Below, piece after piece: positions 56,028-64,000 of a DNA stretch of 64,000 nucleotides. The stretch's first letter is position 1. Every line of letters starts with the position of its first letter. The notes beneath the pieces were generated by a model. The model did no database searches and had not been told where the DNA came from. It saw nothing but the letters and a program-made list of their open reading frames with translations. A program made the translations under genes and the position numbers. Source of the DNA: Maratus speciosus (lineage: Eukaryota > Arthropoda > Arachnida > Araneae > Salticidae). The stretch spans positions 675,388,484 through 675,452,483 of the forward strand of contig OZ010788.1 of NCBI GenBank assembly GCA_963932465.1, in the 5' to 3' direction.

Positions 56028-57495
56028 GGGAGAGTCGCCGCATACGGGATAGATGCCGCACCCCTTGTATTTCTTGTAATTATCGATAGATGGTTGTCAA
56101 ACGCAGAGTATAGGTGAGCAGTGAGATTATTTTAACCAGTGTATAGCGTGAATCCCATTTCGATGTTTACTTGTAGAAGTACAATCCTTAATTTGACGTA
56201 AGTGCATGATTTCACAGTCCAAACTTTTAAACACGTTATGTTTAAATGCTTTTCATACACTAATTACTAAATCCATGCATGATTTCGAAGTCAAAACTAG
56301 GTGTAGCGTTTGTATAGAGTAATGTGTGTATGGTTACGACATTCCCCTTAGCGATGGCAGGTAACTGTGATGGCCGACGTCTGCACCATGCAAAATGGGA
56401 TACATGCTGCACAGCTATTCCGGTATACATGCCGCAGTTTCTTTTGTACGGGATGATTAGGTGTTATTAACTTTTCCTTTTCTTTTTGCACAGACTAACC
56501 ATGTTAGGCATGTTATCAAGTTTACTAACACCAAAGGAGAAAAAGGGGAAAATAAAAAGTAAAAAGGGAAAGAAAGATGCAAGTCAAGGTGATAATAATA
56601 AAAAACTGGATTACGCGTAACGCAGACGTTCTTTGCAAACTACTCCAAAAAAGAGGAAGTGTAATTAGCTTCGTTGTGTCATGTGTTTAAATGTAGTTAC
56701 ATAAAGACTGTGCTTTTTCGACACTTTTTCTGCAGATTGTAGTCGAAAAAAACAGGTCTCTTAACCCATTCGGGACCATAGGTGCATATAAAAACCTTCA
56801 TAAAGAGCTTACAAAATTTGTTTCTGGCACCAGTAAAAAGGAAAAGTAATATTTGCTTTGTTTAATTAGAGCATTTTCATGATTATTTAAGTAAAGGTAA
56901 CTTCTTTTCAAAAAGTGGTACCAGCCGAATAAAATTTGTGTAAAAGCCACCGGTCCCGAATGGGTTAACAAATAAATTATGTAAACACAATTTTACTTTT
57001 TTTCTTTTCCCTTTCTAATACATTGATGTTGCGTTGTTTCTGAAATAATAATTAAAATTTAATATAAAAAAAAATAAGTCGATAATTTTAATAGTGAAAG
57101 TAGACAACAATTATTAATTTGAATCTACTAATACGTTTCATTGTACTCATTTAGTTTCATTTTGTTATTACATCGTTAAATATAGTCCAGATATGAATAT
57201 TTTTTTCAAATATTTTTATTTATAATTTCATTCTGTTCTTATTATAAGCGCGGCATAAGTACCGCACAAGTGCGGCGTCTCAGCCTGAATGTACGGGTGA
57301 CGCGCCGCAGTGTAGTGTTTTAGAAAAAAATTGTTAAAAAATATTAATAATTTGTTTTGAATTTTTTTGTCGCACTACACGCGTTGTATATTTAACATTA
57401 AATAGTACAGCATAATTTTTTTTTTTATTTTATGTCCACCATGGTACTTTATATACAAGTTCAAAAAAAGTGCGGCATAAATTCCGGAATTACCC
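56028..57495 (-). mobile_element. 1.47-kb TA-flanked element, copy 2 (inverted)
   Basis: Reverse complement of 49647-51124 throughout, with its own TA at 56026-56027 and 57496-57497. It sits inside a tandem unit: the flanks attaTA and TActaaaaag rejoin to the uninterrupted attatactaaaaag seen in neighbouring units, which shows the exact insertion point. Confidence 0.92.
56761..56968. mobile_element. TTAA MITE nested in copy 2
   Basis: Counterpart of 50178-50395 in the inverted copy. Confidence 0.8.
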
Positions 57496-58914
57496 TACTA
57501 AAAAGAAAAGTAACTATCATATTTCAAATTTTGTTTAAGTAATTCCAAAACATTTAATAATATTGACTAAGTATTCGTATAATACTATACTAAAAAGAAT
57601 AAAAAATTTATAATATTTGAAATTTTGTTTAAGTAATGGCAAAACATTTAATAGTATTTACTAAGTATTCAACTAATATTGTATGTACTAAAAAGAAAAA
57701 TAAATATCATATTTCAAAATTTTGTCTAAGTTATTGTGTTCAATTAAGTAAATAGTTGCTAAGTATTAAACTAATATTATACTAAAAAGAAAAAAATAAA
57801 TTTCATATTTCAAATTTTGTTTAGGTAATTACAAAACATTTAACAATATTTCTATATAATATTGACTAAGTATTCATATAGCATTTTACTAAAAAGAAAA
57901 ATAAATAACATATTCCAAATTTTGTTTAAGTAATTGCAAAACATTTAATAATAGTTACTAAGTATTCAACTAATATTGTACTAAAAAGAAAAATAAATAT
58001 CATATTTCAAATTTGGTCTAAGTAATTGTATTCAATAAAATAATAGTTACTAAGTATTCAGCTAATATTGTCTAAGTATTCAACTAATATTGTACTAAAA
58101 AAGAAAAAAATAAATAATATTTCAAAATTTTGTCTAAGTTATTGTGTTCAATTAAGTAAATAGTTACTAAGTATTAAACTAACATTATACTAAAAAGAAA
58201 AAAATAAATTTTGTCTAAGTAATTGTGTTTAATTAAGTAAATAGTTACTAAGTATTTAACTAATGTTGTACTAAAAAGAAAAAATAAATATCATATTTCA
58301 AATTTTGTTTAAGTTATTGTAAAATATTTAAAAAACCTTTAATAACATTTCTATATAATATTTACTAAGTATTCATATAATATTTTACTAAAAAGAAAAA
58401 AAAATTCATATTTCAAATTTTGTTTAAGTAATTGCAAAACATTTAATAATATTTCTACATAATATTTACTAAATTTTCAACTAATATTATATTAAAATAT
58501 ATATATATATATAATATTTCAAAAATTTGTTTAAGTAATTGTATTCAATTAAGTAAATAGTTACTAAGTATTCAACTAATATTTTTGAATTATACTAAAA
58601 AGAAAAAATAAATACAATATTTCAAATTTTGTCTAAGAAATTGTGTTCAATTAAGTAAATATTTACTAACTATTCATATAATATTATACTAGAAAGAAAA
58701 AAATATATAATATTTCCAATTTTATCTAAGTAATTGTGTTCAATTAAATAATATTTACTAAGTATTCATATAACATTTTACTAAAAATTGTATTCAATTA
58801 AGTAAACATTTACTAAGTATTCATATAATACTATATTAAAAAAGAAAAAAATATATAATATTTCAAATTTTATATAAGTAATGGTGTTCAATTAAATAAT
58901 ATTTACTTATCACT

Positions 58915-59267
58915 CACCCTGTATATAAAAACTGTTACCTTGTGTTACCACAGAATTCTTCAAAAAAGGATAAAACCACCATTCAAAATGAATTGTTTAA
59001 AATAATAAAATAAAATATATTGCTATACTCTTTAATCTATGTGTTTATTTTTTCAAAGTGATAGAGCATGGTATCCCTATTACAACTTTTAATGGAATGT
59101 TATAATTTATACGTGTATAACTAAAGAAATAAGCAATCCTATAATAATTTAAAATATACGGCATGTCTATAAAATATCAAACTAAAAATCTTAATACTGT
59201 GGTTCATACTTTTTTCAAAAATTAAAACAGTTAATACTATTCCTCAAAAAAGAATACAACCATTAAC

Positions 59268-59303
<36 letters not shown>

Positions 59304-60245
59304 CCAATCACTTGTATAAACAAGCATTATTCGCTTATTAATAATGAATATTATCATATGCTACCCATACAATTCTTCGAAAAAGAATAAAACCATTAAC
59401 ATAATATATATCATTCACTCTGTATATAAAAACTGTTACCTTGTGTTACCATACAATTCTTCAAAAAGGATAAAACCACCATTCAAAATGAATGGTTTAA
59501 AATAATAAAATAAAATATATTACTATACTCTTTAACCTATGTGTTTATTTTTTTTTTAAAAGTGATAGAGTATGGTACCCCTATTACAACTTTTAATAGA
59601 ATGTTATAATTTATACGTGTATAACTAAAAAAATAAACAATCATATAATAATTAAATATATATATATCATGTATATAAAATATCAAACTAAAAATCTTAA
59701 TACTATGATTCATACTTTTCAAAAATTAAAACAGTTAATATTATTCTTAAAAAAAAAAGAATAAAACCATTAACATTATACATATCATCCCATCACTTGT
59801 ATAAACAGCCGTTATTGGCTTATTAATAATGAATATTATCATATGCTACCATACAATTCTTCAAAAAAGGATATAACCATTAACATAATATATATCATTC
59901 ACCCTGTATATAAAAACTGTTACCATACAATTCTTCAAAAAGGATAAAAACCATCATTGAAAAGGAATTCTTTAAAATAAAATATATTGCTATACTCTTT
60001 AATCTATGTGTTTATTTTTTTTCAAAGTTATAGAGTATAATACCCCTATTACAACTTTTAATGGAACGCTATAATTTGTACGTGTATAACTAAAGAAATA
60101 AACAATCCTATAATAACTTAAAATGTATAACATATCTATAAAATACCATACTAAAAATCTTAATACTATGACTCATACTTTTCAAAAATTAAAAAAGTTA
60201 ATACTATTCTTCAATAAAAGAATAAAACCATTAACATAATATATA
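58915..60245. repeat. ~490-bp tandem repeat, about 2.7 units
   Basis: caccctgtatataaaaactg-type starts occur at 58915, 59416 and 59900 (501 and 484 bp apart). Each unit contains ggataaaaccaNcattcaaa, tNctatactctttaatctat and gtgtataactaaaNaaataa. A (TA)n run lies at 59268-59301. Confidence 0.88.
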
Positions 60246-60469
60246 TCATATCAATCATACCAATCAATTAATAAATCAATCATATCAATAATAATATGTG
60301 TGTTTTTTTTCCAAAGTGTATGTTCATTTTGCTATATCTTTTAGAACTTTAAATAGAGTATTAGAGTATAATTTGCATATGTATAAAGAAATCAACAATA
60401 CTTTAATAATTAAAAAATATAATATAAGTTTAAAATATTAAACTAATAATCTTAATACTATAATTTATA

Positions 60470-61030
60470 CTTTTTAAAATTAAAAAGTTTAAAAAAACTT
60501 CAAAAAATTTAAAAATTAAAACTTTGAAAAAATTAAAAATTAAAACTTTGAAAAAAAAATTAAAAATTAAAACTTTGAAAAAAAAATTAAAAACTTAAAA
60601 AAAAATAAATAAAAAGTTTACAAAATTAAAAAATTAAAACTTTGAAAAAAAAAATTAAAAACTTAAAAAAAAAATAAATAAAAAGTTTACAAAATTAAAA
60701 AATTAAAACTTTGAAAAAGTTTAAAAAATTAAGTTATCAAAATAATAAAAAATAAAAAATAAAATAAAAAAAACCCTTCATAAATTAAGTTTGCAAAAGC
60801 GAGTTTACCTGCCTATACATATACATGACTTTCAATATGTTATAGTTTAATAATATGTATCTTCTTTTTTATCGTATAAAAGCAATAGATTAATATATAT
60901 ATATAATAAGTTATCATAATTAAAATTAAAAAATAAATAAATAAAAAAGTTTCTCGAAATTTAAAAAATAAAAATTTAGTTTAAAAAAAATTTAAAAAAA
61001 AATTTTTAATTACAAATTTTTCAAAAATAT
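60470..61030. repeat. A-rich low-complexity region
   Basis: Iterated aaattaaaaattaaaacttt-type units with short (TA)n. No other signal. Confidence 0.85.
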
Positions 61031-61479
61031 TTTTTAAAAGTTCAATTAGATTTCAAATAAAAGTATTCAATCATATCAATCAATCAATCAACCAATCAAG
61101 ATTTCACATACAATCAATCATATTAATTCAAATTCAAGTCAATTCAAGTATTACAAGTTAGTAGAAAAAATTACAATTCATCAAAAGCGAGTTTGCGTAT
61201 CTATCTGTATATAAGACTTTAAAATTTTCACTATGTTTTCGTTTAGTATATGTGTATGTAATTTTTCACAATGCTTTAGTTAAATAATTATAAATCTTCT
61301 TTATGTTATCATCCTATCCTCATTATATCCTATAGTTATACACTTCGAAACATTAAAAGCAATATATTAATAAGTTCTTCAGTTTAAAATATTATAAATA
61401 TTTTAAAAATTAACTTAAAAAAGTATTCAAAAATACTATAAGATAGCGAAAATTTGATATATGCATACCAAAAAATAAT

Positions 61480-62400
61480 AAATTTACCATGCCTGAACCA
61501 CGAAAATAAACTTTTAACTTATCTCATTGCAGATAGTGACTTAATCGACATTACGTGACCCCCTTCATACCTTCTGAATGATCTATCTGCAATCAGGTTG
61601 TATTATCAGTCATGTGATCTAACTAATATGAGTTATTAACAATACACTAATCCTTTTCATTTCACTCTGCGGATATTTTCTTCAAAGTCTATTATTTTGT
61701 GAAAATCTTAAGTAACATGCTATTATATATTTGCAAACAAAATCCTATTAAATAACTTTCTTACTCTAGTGAACAAAGATTGATTTTTATACAGCTAAAG
61801 TACAATCATTGATGGTTTAACTGGATAATAATATTTTTAGAAGTAACTTAAATTTCTTATAAAAGCGAAGGTTTTTATTACATCATTCACAAAAGTCAAG
61901 TATGAGTATTAACCAAGTTTTATATATTATAATATACTACACCATCCCTATACCAACGTTACAAAAATTTAATACATCTATACTTAAACATTCATATATA
62001 AAGGCAACACATTATATATTCATATAACATATTATTATTCGCTATATACATATCGAAAAATAGTGACCATAAGTGATATAACTTACCATACTTAGAGTCA
62101 GAAAAGAAATAATTTATCGCATTGCAGATCATGATGTAATCGATAAGATATCACGTGCTTCCACCATGCCTTCTAGAATGTCCAATGTACAATCAGATTA
62201 TGTTATCAAGTCCCGAGGTCTAACTGATATGAGTTGTTAACACGATGTCGTCCATTTTCAATTTAGTCTTTGAATATGTAGGTTGGATATTTTCTTCACT
62301 CTTATTTTGTGAAATCTTAACAGGATATCAGATATTTGCAAACAAAATCCTATTAAAAACTTTCTCACTATTATGAATAAAGATTGATTTTAATTATATT
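61480..62400. repeat. ~600-bp tandem duplication
   Basis: cattgcagatNNtgaNNtaatcgaNa...cacgtgNcNtccaNcatNccttctNgaatg...taactNatatgagttNttaac recurs from 61490 and 62085. The unit is less AT-rich than the surrounding arrays. Confidence 0.75.
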
Positions 62401-62605
62401 AAAGTATAATTATTGTTTATAACTTGATTGATTATTTAACCGTTATTAATATTATTAATATTAATTATGAAAGCGAAAGCTATTATTGCGTCATTCATAG
62501 AATTCAAGTTTGAATATTTACCAAGTTTTATATACTTATAAAAACTATTTATACTAGTATATATACTAGTATACTAGTATATACATCCTATAAATTGTAT
62601 AATAA

Positions 62606-63488
62606 TGTTAAAATTATTGTTTATTGATTATATATATATATTATTTTTAAAATTTGCATGATTTGTTTGTTCAATTTTATATTATTAGTCAGTTGTATTT
62701 TCATTTTTTTTTTATTTAGCACACTTTGTATGTATACAATTTTTAAGAATTTTCCCTTGAATTGGTAGTATATAATTCAATGTATAAAACATTTGTTATT
62801 GATATACAAGGAAATCATGACTCTATAATGCATGTTTTGAATAACACTTCTAAAGTAAAATTATTTCTGTATGAATAAAGCATTTTTTAATCGTTAATTT
62901 ATAAAATCAACTATAAAAGTCATTAGTATTAGACTTTAGTAAAGTCTTTTCAATAACATCAATTGCATGTGTTAAACATTTGTGATACAAATTTAATTAA
63001 ATCAAGAATAAATTGGAAGGCTTTGGGTTTAATGATCTTTAAAATAAACTGTTGTATACTTCATGAAGAACTTATTTACAATAACACGCAAAATGGTTTG
63101 CACTCAGAAATTAAGTTAATTAAAGTAAGAGATATTTCTTCGATGTTTATGAAACTTTTACTTTTAAAAATGTGTGGTACGGCGACTAAATAATATACTT
63201 AAATTACAGTGGTATGTTAAAAAATAATCTATATTGATCTATAATAATCTATATATATATATATATATAATAATCTAATTGGAATGTTAAATAATCCACT
63301 TTCTTAAAATTTAAATTTGTGTACTTGCGAAATAATCTCCCCTAAAGTCAATGGCTGTCATTATTTACACATTAGTTAGTTTCTGTTGAAAAAGCTGATT
63401 ACTTATCGAATGTTTGTGAAAGATAGTGTTTAAAAGTATGCAAGTAAACGTTAGGGACGCAGTCTGGACATTGGATAGCATATCAGTT
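62606..63488 (-). repeat. long inverted repeat, right arm
   Basis: Reverse complement of 54379-55231, ending ...GCATATCAGTT at 63488. It contains an extra (TA)n-rich segment at about 63225-63285. Confidence 0.85.
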
Positions 63489-63571
63489 CAGGGGCGCCAT
63501 TTGAGGGGGGCTGGGGGGGGGGTCATGGCCAGCCCCAAGGAATTTGATATTTCAGAAAATTTATCTGTCAT
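63489..63571. mobile_element. hAT-like left end abutting the long inverted repeat
   Basis: CAGGGGCGCCATTTGAGGGG is a hAT-type terminus. It begins at the base after the inverted-repeat arm. If it is a real insertion, the 8 bases before it (tatcagtt) would be its target duplication and the right arm would continue beyond the window. Confidence 0.6.
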
Positions 63572-63740
63572 TAGGGATGCACCGAAAAGTGATTTGGGCC
63601 GAATACCAAATATTCGGCCTACAGGTAAACTGAATACCGAATATTCGGCCTACAGATAAATTGAATACCGAATATTCGGGTAGCCGAATCCTGACTGTTG
63701 GACCGAATACCGAATATTCGGCTGGCCGAATGCAAAGTTT
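63572..63740. mobile_element. hAT-like end with CCGAATATTCGG palindromes
   Basis: TAGGGATGCACCGAAAAGTG is a known style of hAT terminus in animals. It is followed by four accNaatattcgg repeats; the 12-mer CCGAATATTCGG is palindromic. The element continues past or breaks near 63740; the other end was not seen. Confidence 0.65.
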
Positions 63741-64000
63741 TAAAATATTGTAAAATTAAATTTTAAAACAATTTTTCATAGTATTTAACACAGATACTTC
63801 CATTTTAAGAAACAAGACCTTTTTACAAGCAAACTTTACACACACCCAATTTCCGGCACTTCTTCTCATGATATCATATGTCACAAAAATCAAAGTAACT
63901 CTTTTGAAAATATAGTTACGATTCATTATTGTTAAAGTAACAAATGAAAATCTAAGTTTGACCTGAAGTGAGATGAGATACACTGTATTTTTGATTTTGA
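63741..64000. other. intergenic, nothing recognised
   Basis: A 75-codon minus frame (63756-63983) has no family match and is probably chance. Confidence 0.4.

Larger units (their letters stand above)
55915..58905. repeat. ~80-120-bp AT-rich tandem array, interrupted
   Basis: Units of the form tactaaaaagaaaaa...atatttcaaattttgtttaa...gtaattNNaaaacatttaa...tactaagtattcaacta recur more than ten times. The array is split by the TA-flanked element at 56028-57495. No coding potential. Confidence 0.9.
54379..63488. mobile_element. 9.1-kb inverted-repeat-bounded block of tandem arrays
   Basis: The left arm (54379-55231) is repeated in reverse at 62606-63488 with high similarity, apart from a short AT insertion at about 63225-63285. 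Between the arms lie ~150-bp, ~90-bp, ~490-bp and ~600-bp tandem repeats and A-rich filler. No frame above 76 codons; the longest are readings of the arms themselves, nearly identical on both sides. The shape fits a foldback-type or large non-autonomous TIR element; an inverted segmental duplication is the alternative. No target duplication can be read because a hAT-like sequence abuts the right arm. Confidence 0.75.

Noticed and set aside
54379..63488. Maverick/Polinton identity
   Set aside because: No integrase, polymerase B or capsid-like frame, and no 6-bp duplication could be read; only the long inverted arms would fit.

Overview
The window is eukaryotic, AT-rich, non-genic DNA made almost entirely of transposable elements (TEs), their non-autonomous derivatives (MITEs) and tandem repeats. 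I found no host protein-coding gene. The one long intact reading frame is a Tc1-type transposase (47497-48537, minus), and every other recognisable coding stretch is a broken transposon relic. The mix of Tc1, mariner, Tigger/pogo, hAT, TTAA-target (piggyBac-like) and jockey-like non-LTR pieces suggests an arthropod. As I remember it, the intact transposase most resembles Tc1 copies common in spider genomes, so an arachnid is my best guess, but this is not proven.

Layout. 1-6.0 kb: foldback MITE (441-679), Tigger-like MITE (964-1139), then a hAT-like element (1712-5996, perfect 8-bp target duplication) sitting inside another hAT-like element (1200-6024). The inner one carries three tRNA-like genes, one flipped between 61-bp inverted repeats. 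6.2-7.9 kb: decayed Tc1-like element holding a 106-bp near-perfect hairpin. 8.2-12.2 kb: repeat family with six 173-bp tandem units and an inverted partner arm. 12-23 kb: dispersed repeats including five copies of a TTAA-flanked 0.4-kb MITE, a foldback element and a mariner relic. 25-33 kb: a small hAT, a 0.64-kb element with ~100-bp terminal inverted repeats (TIRs), and a 4.6-kb TTAA-flanked element (27929-32539) whose empty site survives as a paralogue near 14 kb. 32.6-39.8 kb: Tc1 relic, Tigger relic, two hAT-like elements, TTAA MITE. 41.5-46.7 kb: copies of the 8-kb family and of the foldback element, a zinc-knuckle gag fragment, and a 2-kb hAT with perfect 8-bp target duplication that still encodes its dimerisation domain. 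47.26-48.79 kb: complete Tc1 element. 49.6-57.5 kb: two inverted copies of a 1.47-kb TA-flanked element.

54.4-63.5 kb is the most unusual part: a 9.1-kb block bounded by ~0.85-kb inverted repeats and filled with four classes of AT-rich tandem arrays, without coding capacity. A hAT-like element abuts its right arm exactly, so its true outer boundary is hidden.

How the parts relate: defective elements share ends with probable autonomous drivers (TA-flanked with Tc1/Tigger, 8-bp duplications with hAT, TTAA with piggyBac-like enzymes). The intact Tc1 could in principle mobilise only its own family; no driver for the TTAA or hAT derivatives is intact here.
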